Origin: Phenylobacterium sp.
Lineage (GTDB): Bacteria > Pseudomonadota > Alphaproteobacteria > Caulobacterales > Caulobacteraceae
NCBI RefSeq assembly: GCF_024508875.1
Contig: NZ_JANINU010000002.1
Location: 1-64,000, forward strand
DNA: 64,000 bases
Direction of reading: 5' to 3'
The notes below the pieces were generated by a model, which was not told the DNA's origin, ran no database searches, and saw only the letters and a list, made by a program, of their open reading frames with translations. A program made the translations under genes and the position numbers. Below are positions 42,875-52,077 of this stretch, in pieces. Positions within the stretch are counted from its first letter, which is position 1; the number at the start of each line of letters is the position of its first letter.

Positions 42875-43534
42875 TCAGTGGCCGCCTTCGGAGGCGCCGA
42901 ACATGGTCTTGGCGTAGGTGACGCCCAGGCCATAGGCGCCGCCCAGCCTCTTTGCGACGCCGGTGGTGAAATCGTAGGTCTCAGCCCGGGCCCAGTCGCG
43001 TTGCAGCTCGAGCAAATACTGCAGGGAGGTCATCGGCTTGGCGCCGGCCTGGATCATCCGCTGGACGGCGCGCTCGTGGGCTTCGTCCGAGATGTCCCCA
43101 GAGGCGTCGGTGATCACATAGACCTCGAACCCCTGCTCCAGCGCCGAGAGCGCCGGGCCGACGATGCAGACCGACGTCCAGAGGCCGGCGATCACCAGGC
43201 GGTCCTTGCCGATGCGGTTGACCTCGTCGATTACCGCCGCGTCTTCCCAGGTGTTCATCGAGGTGCGGTCCAGCAGCTTCTGGCCCGGGAAGGCGTCGGT
43301 GATCTCGCTGAACATCGGGCCCGAGAAGCTCTTCTCGGCGACGGTGGTGAGGATGGTGGGGACCTTGAAGCCGGCGGCGGCGTTCGAGATCAGGGCGGCG
43401 TTGTTGCGCAGCAGGGTGGCGTCGATCGACTTGGTGGCGAAGGCCATCTGCGACTGGAAGTCGATCAGGACGAGGGCATGGTTCGTGGGAGAAATCAGGC
43501 CCTTGGCGGGGGTCGGCGTGGCGGTGATGGTCAT
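42875..43534 (-). CDS. Isochorismatase-family hydrolase (YcaC-like)
   Basis: A 219-residue cysteine hydrolase: [12 protein letters not shown] (Asp), [13 protein letters not shown] (Lys), and the nucleophile Cys in [31 protein letters not shown]. YcaC-type members have no assigned substrate. Start ATG 43534; the in-frame upstream extension is shadow-like. First gene of the leftward seven-gene operon. Confidence 0.9.
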   Translation of the reverse strand: MTITATPTPAKGLISPTNHALVLIDFQSQMAFATKSIDATLLRNNAALISNAAAGFKVPTILTTVAEKSFSGPMFSEITDAFPGQKLLDRTSMNTWEDAAVIDEVNRIGKDRLVIAGLWTSVCIVGPALSALEQGFEVYVITDASGDISDEAHERAVQRMIQAGAKPMTSLQYLLELQRDWARAETYDFTTGVAKRLGGAYGLGVTYAKTMFGASEGGH

Positions 43535-43977
43535 GTAGTCTCTCCTGGCTCTTTCGAGTGGCCCCGCCGCGCCCCAGGGCCTGCGTTCGCCGTGAGGCAA
43601 TAGGTACGAGTCCTCGAACGACGCAGGAAGTTGGATAAAATCCGACATTCCATTCGAAATATTAGAATGACCGCGGTCGCTGGCGACATCGTGCACACAC
43701 GCCGTGCAGCCGTCGCCGCGGCGACACCTCGCGCGTCCGATTGGCGCCCCGCGCCTATCGGCGCCATGGATGACCGGGACTTTAAGGCCGCTAGTCGATC
43801 ATCCAATTCTTCCGCCCCGACACTTCGGGAGCGCAGCCCAGCCAGTTCGACCGAGCGTCAGCTGAGATGTCGGCTCGGCGCCAGAAGCGGACATTGAGAT
43901 CGGGCCGACGAGCGGACATTGGGCGGCGCCTCGTCGGCTCACGGACAGGAAGCAGCAGCGCTAGCAGGAAGACGCGA
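43535..43977. other. Gene-free gap with promoter dyads and a repeat copy
   Basis: 443 bp upstream of the isochorismatase operon with no credible gene. It contains GGAT-AAA-ATCC (43633-43643) and CATTC-N9-GAATG (43651-43669), possible operator dyads, and repeat copy 8 (43878-43920). Confidence 0.6.
43878..43920. repeat. 25-bp-period degenerate repeat, copy 8
   Basis: GCGCCA box, then AGCGGACATT at 43886-43895 and again at 43911-43920, an exact 10-bp direct repeat with 25-bp period. GAGATGTCGGCTC just upstream forms the imperfect inverted arm. Confidence 0.78.
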
Positions 43978-45354
43978 TCACGTCGCTTCGATGGCGGGCA
44001 GCATGTAGAGGCCGTTCAACAACTGCGGCTTCGGCAGGTAGGCGCGCATCATCATAGTGAAGGGGCCGCGTTGCGGCGCGGGCAGCCAGTTCGCGCGGCG
44101 CGCCTCGCCGGGATCGTTGCGCCCGATCCAGATATCGAGGCTGCCGTCGCTGTTGCGGCGCAACCCCGGCGTACGGTCGCCGATGGAGTAGCGGTTGAGG
44201 CTGTTGGGGGTGAAGAACGACTGACGCTCGGGCGTGGCCTCGTACATGGACAGCGACCAGAAGGCGTTCACCGGGGGAAGGCGGCCCGGCGCGAACCGCA
44301 GTCGAAACAGTCTGTCGCTGTCGAACGTCAGCGAGCCGTCCGGCGCGACGGCGTCGAAATACATCGCCTCCTCGTTCGGCAACGCGCCGATGCCATGCAG
44401 CGCGAAATCGGCGCGGAGGAAATAGTCCTGGTCGAAGACGCCCAGCTTGCGCGCGGGATAGCGCCAGCCGTCGCGGATGACGACGCCGGAATCGCCGTCG
44501 GCGCCGGCCGAGTCATGGCTGTCGCGCACATCGCGCCGCCCCTGTGCGAAGCCCTCGCTGATCCGTCGGCGATCACGCTCGGTGAACTGCTCCGCATGAA
44601 ACGCGCCGCCGGGCCGGACACCGAGGGCGGCAATGCTCCGGAAGAACCGCAGGTCGGTGACGGGCGGCGGAAAGAGGTCGATGAGCTGTTGGGCGCGCGC
44701 GAAGTAGGCCTCCCACTCCAGATCGCGACCCGCATGGGCCTCCATGACCCGCCCCGGCGGACCTCGCGTGACGATGGCGTCTTGCACCTTCCGCGCCGCC
44801 TCCAGGTCCTGAGGTCCGTCGACCAGGATGCGGAAGGACAGCCACACCATCGAGTGCGGCGAGCGCAGCGCGCCCGGGGGTAGCGGCGCGTCTGGACCCA
44901 CGACCCGGATCACGCCGCCGCCTCCCCCGGTCGTCCGCGTCCCCAGGACGGCGAAGTTGTTCGTGAACATGTCGCGGAAGGCGACGCAGATGTAGCGATC
45001 GCCGGTCGGCGGAATGACGACGTCCACGGGGCCGCGCGACAGGTCGAGCCAACCCCGCGTGTAGAGTGTGTCGTTGTTCGGCGTCGTCACCTGCCGCGAC
45101 TCGGGTCCTCGGAGGGTCCGGTGCGAGGTGAGAACGTTGGCGGCCTCCGGCGTTCGGATATCCGCCGCATGGAACCGGCTCAGCTCCAGGAGCGGCAGAA
45201 AGTAGATGAAGGCGGCGCGGGCGGCCGCGCGAAGGTCGAGGGGCGTATCGCGGCCGATCGTTGTGGCTTCGATGGCGGCGGCGCGCGCGGACGCCCCAAG
45301 GCCACTGCTCGCGGCCGCGAGTGCGGCGCCCGTCAGGAATGTCCGTCTTTGCAC
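43978..45354 (-). CDS. DUF1254/DUF1214 exported protein, paralogue 1
   Basis: A 458-residue exported protein with a twin-arginine-like signal (MQRRTFLTGAALAAASSGLG). DUF1254 contains the family motif TTPNNDTLYTRGWLDLSRGP; DUF1214 contains FWSLSMYEA, IGDRTPGL, DGSLDIWIG and ANWLPAP. Biochemical function of the family is unknown. It is encoded downstream of paralogue 2 and a TonB receptor, all leftward. Confidence 0.92.
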   Translation of the reverse strand: MQRRTFLTGAALAAASSGLGASARAAAIEATTIGRDTPLDLRAAARAAFIYFLPLLELSRFHAADIRTPEAANVLTSHRTLRGPESRQVTTPNNDTLYTRGWLDLSRGPVDVVIPPTGDRYICVAFRDMFTNNFAVLGTRTTGGGGGVIRVVGPDAPLPPGALRSPHSMVWLSFRILVDGPQDLEAARKVQDAIVTRGPPGRVMEAHAGRDLEWEAYFARAQQLIDLFPPPVTDLRFFRSIAALGVRPGGAFHAEQFTERDRRRISEGFAQGRRDVRDSHDSAGADGDSGVVIRDGWRYPARKLGVFDQDYFLRADFALHGIGALPNEEAMYFDAVAPDGSLTFDSDRLFRLRFAPGRLPPVNAFWSLSMYEATPERQSFFTPNSLNRYSIGDRTPGLRRNSDGSLDIWIGRNDPGEARRANWLPAPQRGPFTMMMRAYLPKPQLLNGLYMLPAIEAT

Positions 45355-45403
45355 TGCAATGTCTCCGGCCCGGTGCGATCGGCAGTCTCTCCCGCCTCGT
45401 GCC

Positions 45404-46747
45404 TCAGGCCGCAGCCGCAGGCAGGATCGGCGGCAGGCGATAGTCCCCCTTCAGGAACCGGGCCTGCGGCAGATATGCGCGGAAGGTGAGCGAACCTGCG
45501 GGCCCGGCGGGCAGTGGGAGCCAGTTCGCCGTCCGAGGCCCGCCCGGATCCGCACGCGACAGCCAGATGTCGAGCGACCCGTCAGGGTTCGTGCGCAGGC
45601 CGGGCGTGCGATCGCCGATCGAGTAGCGATCAATCGGATTCTCGGCGAAGTAGCGTTTCGAATCTGCGGCCACCTCGTACATGCTCAGCGACCAGAAGCC
45701 GTCCACCGGCGGCAGGCCGCCCGCGGGAAAATGAAGCCGCCAGCTCTTGTCGGCGGCGATGGCGTTGCGGCCCTGCGCGTCGACCCCGCGCAGGTAGAGC
45801 GCCTCTTCCGGCGGCAGACCGCCGATGCCGTTCATCGCCACCTGCGCGCGGCGAAGAAGGTCGGGTCCGCCGGGCCGCAGGTCCGGATAGAGCCAGCCGT
45901 CCACGGTCTGTCCGCGCCAGGGCGCCCGCGCCGCGGCGCGCGCCTCCGTCACCCCGGCTTCGATCTCACGCCGCGCCCCCGCGTCGAACCGGGCCGCATC
46001 GAAGCCCCCGGTCACTCCCAGGCCGAGCGCCGAAATGCGCTGGAAGAAGGCCGCGTCGACGAGCGGTGGCGGGTTCTCCTTCAGCAGCGCCTGGACGCTG
46101 GCGAAATAGTCTGGCCACGGCGCGTCGTTCGCCGCATGGGCGTGGTCCGGCGCCGCGGCGCCGCCGGAAATTCGCAGCCGATCCTGCAGACGCCACACGG
46201 CCGGAAGGTCGTCCGGCCCGGTGGTGAGGAACCTTGCGAGGAACCAGACCCAGACCGAAGGCGCCCGCACGGCGAAGGGGTCCGTCGTGGCCTGGCCGGG
46301 CCCGACGAGGGTCACGCGCCGCGCGGCCGGACCCGTGGTGCGCGAGCCGAGCACCGTGAAGTTGCGTCCCGTCGCGTCCATGAAGGCGAAGCTCGCATAG
46401 CGCTCGCCGATCGCGGGCAGGTCGATGGTGACCGGGCCACGCGCGAGGTTGATCCACGCGTTGGAGTAGATCGTGTCGTTGTTGGGCGAGGTCACCCATC
46501 GGTCCGCCGGGGTGGCCAGCTTGCGATGATGCAGCAACCGGTTCGCCCCTACCGACGAGAGCAACTGCGCACGGTTGGCGGCGGCCTCGATGAGCGGCAG
46601 GCCATAGAGCCAGGCTTCGGCGGCGGCCTGCTTCAGCTCGATGGGCGCCGTCGGTGCGCCGCGCGCCCCGCCGGCCGCGAGCGCGATGGCGCCCATCGCG
46701 GCGATCTGAAGCAGGGCGGCGCGTCGGCTGCGGAAGGTGACGGTCAT
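45404..46747 (-). CDS. DUF1254/DUF1214 exported protein, paralogue 2
   Basis: A 447-residue exported protein with an arginine-led signal (FRSRRAALLQIAAMGAIALAAGG). It carries the same motifs as its neighbours (SPNNDTIYSNAWINLARGP, FWSLSMYEVA, IGDRTPGL, DGSLDIWLS, ANWLPLP). ATG 46747 has GGAGG 5 bases upstream; an adjacent ATG at 46750 is possible. It lies 22 bp after the TonB receptor stop and 49 bp before paralogue 1, so all three share a transcript. Confidence 0.92.
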   Translation of the reverse strand: MTVTFRSRRAALLQIAAMGAIALAAGGARGAPTAPIELKQAAAEAWLYGLPLIEAAANRAQLLSSVGANRLLHHRKLATPADRWVTSPNNDTIYSNAWINLARGPVTIDLPAIGERYASFAFMDATGRNFTVLGSRTTGPAARRVTLVGPGQATTDPFAVRAPSVWVWFLARFLTTGPDDLPAVWRLQDRLRISGGAAAPDHAHAANDAPWPDYFASVQALLKENPPPLVDAAFFQRISALGLGVTGGFDAARFDAGARREIEAGVTEARAAARAPWRGQTVDGWLYPDLRPGGPDLLRRAQVAMNGIGGLPPEEALYLRGVDAQGRNAIAADKSWRLHFPAGGLPPVDGFWSLSMYEVAADSKRYFAENPIDRYSIGDRTPGLRTNPDGSLDIWLSRADPGGPRTANWLPLPAGPAGSLTFRAYLPQARFLKGDYRLPPILPAAAA

Positions 46748-46769
46748 CATCGCCTCCGGCGCCCGCCGC

Positions 46770-49121
46770 CTAGTATCTGGCCTTGATCTCGACACCGATG
46801 GTGCGGGGAGCATTCACGACGCACCGCTGCACCGTGCCGCCCGTCGCGGCGTCGCGAAGACCGAAGGCCGCGTCGCTGAACTGGGCATAGATGCCCGTGC
46901 AGTAGTCTTCGTCCGTCAGGTTGGCGCCGAAGACCGCCAGTTCCCAACGGCGGTCCTCCGGGAACACCGACAGGCGCGCGCTCAATTCCTGGTAGCCCTT
47001 CTGGATCGCCTGGGGATTGCCGTCGCCCGCCGCGCTCAGGTTCTGCGAACTCGTGAAGCTGAAATCCGTGCGCGCGGAAAACTGCAGGTCGGCCACGCCA
47101 AGCGCATGTCCGTACTCGGCGGTCAGGTTGCCCTGCCACTTCGGCGAGGAGCCGGGGCGACGGCCGGTGAGGTCCTGAATGCCGCCGAAGCCCGGGAGCC
47201 CCGGCGCGCCGACGAAGCTGCGGTATTCTGAGTCCAGGCGGGTTCCGACCACGGCGAGCATGAGGTTGCGGGTCGGACGCGCCGTCACGTCGAATTCCAG
47301 GCCCTGCTGCCGGATCGAGCCGGAGTTGCGGGTGCTGAACGAAATCCCGTCGTAGCTCCTGAACTGGAAGTCATCGATGTCGGTGCGGAAGAGGGTCGCA
47401 TTGGCCACCAGCTTCCGATCCAGCCACTCGCTCTTCACGCCGAACTCCAGGTTCTTCGTGAGCTCGGGGCGGAAGACCCGACGCTGGTTGAGCGCCTGGG
47501 CCGCGCCCCCGGAGTCGAAGCCGCCCGACTTGAAGCCGGTCGCATAGGTCGCGAACAGCATGATGTCGTCCGTGGGCTTGAACGTCGTGTTCAGGCGGTA
47601 GGTGACCTTCTCGTTGGACGTCTTGAGCAGCGTCGCTTCCGGCGCACGGGTGCCGATCAGGATCGTGTTCGGAACAATCGTGAAGAAGCTGCCCTCCTTG
47701 TCGTCCCGGGTCCAGCGAATGCCGGCCGTGACATCCCAGGCGTCGGTGATCTTGAACGTCGACTGTCCGTAGGCGGCGTAGCTGGTCGTGTTCTGCGCGA
47801 AGTCGACGTCGGAGGCCATGGCGCTCGGTCCGGCCAGGCACTGGGCGACCCGCGCGTTCGCGGTGGCGGGCGGCGAGGTGTTGCGCAGGAAGACGGTGCA
47901 GTAGGTCGGCGGCAGGCCGAAGGTTTCTCCGAGCGCATACTTCTCGTGATAGAAGTACAGGCCCGCGATATAGCTCAGGCGCCCATTGAAGAGGCCGTCC
48001 TGCGGCGACAGCACCTGCAGTTCCTGCGAGTGCATCTTCGACGAGAAATACCCATCCCGGGAGATCAGCGGCAAGGGCACCGCGCCGGCGCTGGCCTCGT
48101 ACTGGCGATCGTACCAATCGCGGTAACCGCTGAGCAGCTTGAAGGTCGGACCATCCGGCAGGCTCAGGACCAGCTCGCTCGACGCGCCCCACTGGCGGTC
48201 GTCGAGATCGCCGGCCGTGCTCTGGTTGACGCGGCGGCTGAAGGTGTCGTCCAGCACCGGGAGGTTCGCGGTCAGGGGCCCGGCCCCGTCAGGGTCGAGA
48301 CGCGTGGTCCAGTTCGCTCGCGCCGTCGGCGTCACCGTCGACGCCAGGACCGACGAGATCGGGGAGCCGGTCCCGGTCACGTGCTGGTAGTCGCCCCGGA
48401 GCGTCCAGGTGAGGTCCGGCGTGATGTCCCGCCGTCCGGTTCCGCGGATCGCGAAGGTGTCCGACGGACCCACCCGCTTGCCGTCCAGTTGGTTGCGGCC
48501 AAACCCGTCGAAGCTCTCGGCCAGGCCCGACACCCGGAAGGCCATGGTCTCGCCGACCGGCGCATTGACCACCGCGGTCGCGCGACGGCGATCGTAGTTG
48601 CCGTAGCTGAGCGTTCCGAGGGCGCTGAACTCCCGGGTCGGCTGGCCGGTCCGGATATTGAGCGCGCCCATCGAGGCGTTGCGTCCGAAGAGCGTGCCCT
48701 GAGGGCCGCGCAGCACCTCGACGGCGGCGACGTCGTTCAGGCCGCCGAGCAGCGCTCCGACACGCGGGACGTAGATCCCGTCGATGAAGGCGGCGACGCT
48801 GGGCTCGATGGCTGTGTTGCCGGAACTGCCGATGCCCCGGATCGCGACGCGCGTGTTGCTGACCTGCGGCGACGTGGCGATGAACAGGCTAGGCGTGATC
48901 CGGCGCAGATCGCGGACATCGCGCACATTGGCGGCCTCGAGCTGGCGCTCGCTGAAAGCGCTGACGGAGATCGGCACGTCCTGGACGTTCTGCTCGCGCC
49001 GCTGGGCCGTGACGACGACCTCGTCGACGGCCGCCGCTTCTGTCTGGGCCAGGGCCGGCGTCGCGAACAGGGGCGCCGCGGCGGCAACGGCGGCGAACAG
49101 CGAGCGCTTGAAATTGGTCAT
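46770..49121 (-). CDS. TonB-dependent outer-membrane receptor
   Basis: A 783-residue receptor with a signal peptide (cleavage after ALAQ), a TonB-box-like DEVVVTAQRREQNVQD, a plug with VEVLRGPQGTLFGRNASMGALNIRTG and a long barrel ending in RY. It resembles receptors for complex organic substrates. It heads an operon with two DUF1254 genes and is divergent from a LysR gene, which suggests uptake followed by periplasmic processing of a regulated nutrient. Confidence 0.92.
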   Translation of the reverse strand: MTNFKRSLFAAVAAAAPLFATPALAQTEAAAVDEVVVTAQRREQNVQDVPISVSAFSERQLEAANVRDVRDLRRITPSLFIATSPQVSNTRVAIRGIGSSGNTAIEPSVAAFIDGIYVPRVGALLGGLNDVAAVEVLRGPQGTLFGRNASMGALNIRTGQPTREFSALGTLSYGNYDRRRATAVVNAPVGETMAFRVSGLAESFDGFGRNQLDGKRVGPSDTFAIRGTGRRDITPDLTWTLRGDYQHVTGTGSPISSVLASTVTPTARANWTTRLDPDGAGPLTANLPVLDDTFSRRVNQSTAGDLDDRQWGASSELVLSLPDGPTFKLLSGYRDWYDRQYEASAGAVPLPLISRDGYFSSKMHSQELQVLSPQDGLFNGRLSYIAGLYFYHEKYALGETFGLPPTYCTVFLRNTSPPATANARVAQCLAGPSAMASDVDFAQNTTSYAAYGQSTFKITDAWDVTAGIRWTRDDKEGSFFTIVPNTILIGTRAPEATLLKTSNEKVTYRLNTTFKPTDDIMLFATYATGFKSGGFDSGGAAQALNQRRVFRPELTKNLEFGVKSEWLDRKLVANATLFRTDIDDFQFRSYDGISFSTRNSGSIRQQGLEFDVTARPTRNLMLAVVGTRLDSEYRSFVGAPGLPGFGGIQDLTGRRPGSSPKWQGNLTAEYGHALGVADLQFSARTDFSFTSSQNLSAAGDGNPQAIQKGYQELSARLSVFPEDRRWELAVFGANLTDEDYCTGIYAQFSDAAFGLRDAATGGTVQRCVVNAPRTIGVEIKARY

Positions 49122-49235
49122 GTTTCCCCTCGGTCTTGTTCCCGGGAGGCTGCGTCATGTCCGCAGGCCCAGGCCGTTCTTGAGCGGGAGACCTAGACAC
49201 GACATCGGCGTCGGTCAGCGCGGGGCGACGTCGCG

Positions 49236-49260
49236 CCATCATAGCCTGGGTGCATGATGG
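49236..49260. promoter_or_regulatory. Candidate LysR operator A
   Basis: CCATCAT (49236-49242) and ATGATGG (49254-49260) form a perfect 7-bp inverted repeat around 11 bp, between the TonB receptor gene and the divergent LysR gene. It shares the core CATCATAGC with the site at 51815. Confidence 0.55.
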
Positions 49261-49399
49261 ACGCGCGAGAAGCCTTATGACTTCAGGCTGATAGCAACCA
49301 AGCGGAAGCTGCGGCTTGGGGCCGGACCGCGTGGGAATCCGCGGCCACCACGCCCGCGCCAAGCTCCACAAAAGGCCAGCGACCACCTATAGGAGGGCT

Positions 49400-50305
49400 A
49401 TGGAGCTGAGACATATGCAGCAGGTGCTGGAGGTGTGCCGGGCCGGCGGCTTCACCGTCGCGGCCCGCAGGCTTCGGATTTCGCAGCCCACGCTGAGCAA
49501 GAGCATCGCCCGGCTCGAGGAACAGCTGAACGTCAAGCTCTTCGAGCGCCACCAGGGCGCGGCGCGTCCGACGCCGTACGGCGTCTTCGTGGCCGAGCGG
49601 GCGGAAAGCATTCTTCAGGACGCCGACGCCCTCACCCGCGATCTGCGCAACCTGGTGCGCGGGGAGACCGGGCGCCTCCGGATCGCCGTGGGCCCGGCGA
49701 CGCGCCTGAAGCCGCTCCCCGAGTTCATGCATCTGCTATCCGAGCACTTCCCCAAACTGCTCGTGCAGACGGTGCAGGAGACCGGCGCGGGGGTGGCTCA
49801 GGTGCTCAGCCAGGGCAAGGTCGAGATCGCCTTCGCCTATTCCGAATACGCCGCCGACTACGGCGACCTCGTCCGCAAGAAGCTGTTCGAGGACCCGATC
49901 GTCTTCGTCGCCCGTCCCGGTCACCCCTTGGTCGGACGCCCCAAGCTTTCGCCCCGTGAGGTTCTGCAGCACCCGGTGGGACTGCCGGGCCTGACGCCTG
50001 GGCTGAGGGCTTGGGCCGGGCAACTCACCCGAGCCGAGGCCGACAACTTCACGGCCGTCGTCAGCCACGACTACGACCTGATCATCAAGCGCGCCATGCG
50101 CACCGATCTGATGACCGTCGGCGCGCGCTTCCTGTTCAGGGAGCAGCTCGACAAAGGCCAGTTGGTCGAGCTCGATACGACCCTCGATGTCGTCTACGCG
50201 TGCTGGATGCTGACGACCCGCACGCTCTGGAAGTCGCCGATGATCAAGATCGCGGCGAAGCTCGCCAAGACAGCCACGAACGCTCCACCCCGCGACGACG
50301 GCTGA
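49400..50305 (+). CDS. LysR-family transcriptional regulator
   Basis: A 301-residue LysR protein: MELRHMQQVLEVCRAGGFTVAARRLRISQPTLSKSIARLEEQLNVKLFER plus an effector domain of the PBP2 type. ATG 49400 follows AGGAGG at 49391-49396. It is flanked on both sides by DUF1254 genes, and similar dyads precede the TonB receptor operon and paralogue 3, so it probably controls both. Confidence 0.92.
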   Translation: MELRHMQQVLEVCRAGGFTVAARRLRISQPTLSKSIARLEEQLNVKLFERHQGAARPTPYGVFVAERAESILQDADALTRDLRNLVRGETGRLRIAVGPATRLKPLPEFMHLLSEHFPKLLVQTVQETGAGVAQVLSQGKVEIAFAYSEYAADYGDLVRKKLFEDPIVFVARPGHPLVGRPKLSPREVLQHPVGLPGLTPGLRAWAGQLTRAEADNFTAVVSHDYDLIIKRAMRTDLMTVGARFLFREQLDKGQLVELDTTLDVVYACWMLTTRTLWKSPMIKIAAKLAKTATNAPPRDDG

Positions 50306-50324
50306 CGCGCGGCGCGTCCCCTTG

Positions 50325-51689
50325 TCAGGCCCGCTGGAGCGGCGGCAGGCGGTAGGTTCCGTTCAGGAAGTCGTCCTTGGGAAGGTACGCCCGCATCACG
50401 AGCGAGAACGGCAGCTGCGCGGGCGCGGGGAGCCAGTTCGCCGTCCTGGCTCCGCCCGGATTCTTTCGCGAAATCCAGATGTCCAGCGAGCCGTCGGCGC
50501 CATAGACGAGCCCGGGCGTGCGATCTCCGATGGCGTAGCGGCCAATCGCGTTCTCGGTGAAGAAGAACTGGCCGTTCGGTTCGGCCTCATAGAGGCTCAG
50601 CGACCAGAACGCGTTGACCGGCGGAAGCCGCCCCGCGCCGAACCGAAGCCGCCACACGGCGTCGCTGTCGAACGCGTTCGTTCCCTTATCATTGACAGGA
50701 CGGGCATACATCGCCTCGACGCGCGTGAGGGTGCCGAGACCTCCCAGGGCGACCTGAGCCCGGTACCGATAGTCCTGGCCAAAGGCGCCCGAGCCATCCT
50801 TCGGATAGGCCCAGCCGTCGATGAGCGGGCCCGCGCGGCGAACGCCGATCACAGACCGGCGCGCATCGGCGACGCCAGCCGCGATCTCAGCCGCCTCGGC
50901 CGAGCTGAAGCGGCTCGGGTCGAAGCGCGTCCCGACGCCCAGGCCGAGCGGCGCGATCCGGCGGAGGAGCGCCGTGTCGGTCGCCGGCGGCGCGTTGTCG
51001 TTCAGCAAGGCCTGGACCGAGGCGAAGTAGGTCGGCCAGTCGGCGTCACGCGCCGCCGGCCGCTCCGGCGCCGGCGCCGTCGGGGCGTTCATCTCGAACC
51101 CATCCTGAACGGCGTGCGCCGCAGCGAGGTCGGCGGGGCCGTCCACCAGGACGCGCAAGGTGACCCAGCTCCAGCGGGTGGGGGAGCGGATCGCGAGAGG
51201 GTCGGAACTCGCCTGGCCCGGCCCGACGATCGTAAAGGTCCCGCCGCGCCCGCCCAAGGTCCGAGGGCTGAGGACCGCATAGTTGTTGCTGTACATGTCC
51301 ATCATGGCCGCGGCGAAGTACCGGTCGCCGGTGGCCGGCACGGTGATCTTCGCCGGACCGCGAGACAGGTCCAGCCAGCAGATCGAATACAGCGTGTCGT
51401 TGTTGGGCGTGGTCACCCACCGCATCTCCGGCCCGGCAAGTTCGCGCTTGTGCGAGAAGCGGCCGACCGTCAGGCCATTGTCGAACTGCGCCGAGCGCGT
51501 GAGCGCCATCTCGATCAAGGCCAACCCGTAGAGCCAGGCTTCGGCCGCGGCGGCTCTCAGTCCCGTCGCCGCGGGGCCTTGGGCTTTCGTGTCAGGCAAA
51601 GCCTTTGGCGCGGCGGCTTGCGCACGCGCCCCCGTGCCGAGAGCGGCGCCCACAACCACTGCCGAACCAAGCAAATTTCGACGGTTCAC
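50325..51689 (-). CDS. DUF1254/DUF1214 exported protein, paralogue 3
   Basis: A 454-residue exported protein with signal NRRNLLGSAVVVGAALGTGARA and the family motifs TTPNNDTLYSICWLDLSRGP, FWSLSLYEA, IGDRTPGL, DGSLDIWIS and ANWLPAP. Start GTG 51689 is chosen because GGGAG lies 6 bp upstream; a TTG at 51704 is the alternative. It converges with the LysR gene (19 bp apart) and has its own upstream dyad. Confidence 0.92.
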   Translation of the reverse strand: MNRRNLLGSAVVVGAALGTGARAQAAAPKALPDTKAQGPAATGLRAAAAEAWLYGLALIEMALTRSAQFDNGLTVGRFSHKRELAGPEMRWVTTPNNDTLYSICWLDLSRGPAKITVPATGDRYFAAAMMDMYSNNYAVLSPRTLGGRGGTFTIVGPGQASSDPLAIRSPTRWSWVTLRVLVDGPADLAAAHAVQDGFEMNAPTAPAPERPAARDADWPTYFASVQALLNDNAPPATDTALLRRIAPLGLGVGTRFDPSRFSSAEAAEIAAGVADARRSVIGVRRAGPLIDGWAYPKDGSGAFGQDYRYRAQVALGGLGTLTRVEAMYARPVNDKGTNAFDSDAVWRLRFGAGRLPPVNAFWSLSLYEAEPNGQFFFTENAIGRYAIGDRTPGLVYGADGSLDIWISRKNPGGARTANWLPAPAQLPFSLVMRAYLPKDDFLNGTYRLPPLQRA

Positions 51690-52077
51690 GTCCCGCTCCC
51701 ACAATTATCGCCTCGTCCATTGGGGCGACGGCTGCGCCGTTCTGAACCGCCTGGAGGCTTCGCGACGGAGCTAACAATCTTCGGACTCGCCCGACATTGG
51801 CGACGGTGACGCGTCATCATAGCTGCGAGCTATCATCGCCATTTCGGCTCACCGCATTCGCCATCCTGCTTTCCACGGTTCTGCATGGCTTCTCCGCTGC
51901 GTTCGCGCTCGAGCGCGCGACCTGCGAAAGGCAGACCGACTGACCCATGCAAGTTCGCCCGGATCGGACACCTCAGCGCCCGCCGCGCAGATTCGGCTTC
52001 GCCTCAGGGGCGGTGGTTGCCGCCCGAGCGTTGTCTGACCGATGACGAGAGAGGGTGCAGGCCTCGAAATGGACGCC
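51690..52077. other. Gene-free gap upstream of DUF1254 paralogue 3
   Basis: 388 bp with no plausible gene. It holds the candidate LysR site at 51815-51838 and otherwise nothing I can assign. Confidence 0.55.
51815..51838. promoter_or_regulatory. Candidate LysR operator B
   Basis: CATCATAGC followed by GCTATCATCG; the centre ATAGCT-GCG-AGCTAT is a perfect dyad. It resembles operator A in the left half (CATCATAGC) and in the right ATnATnG half. It lies 126 bp upstream of the start of DUF1254 paralogue 3. Confidence 0.5.
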
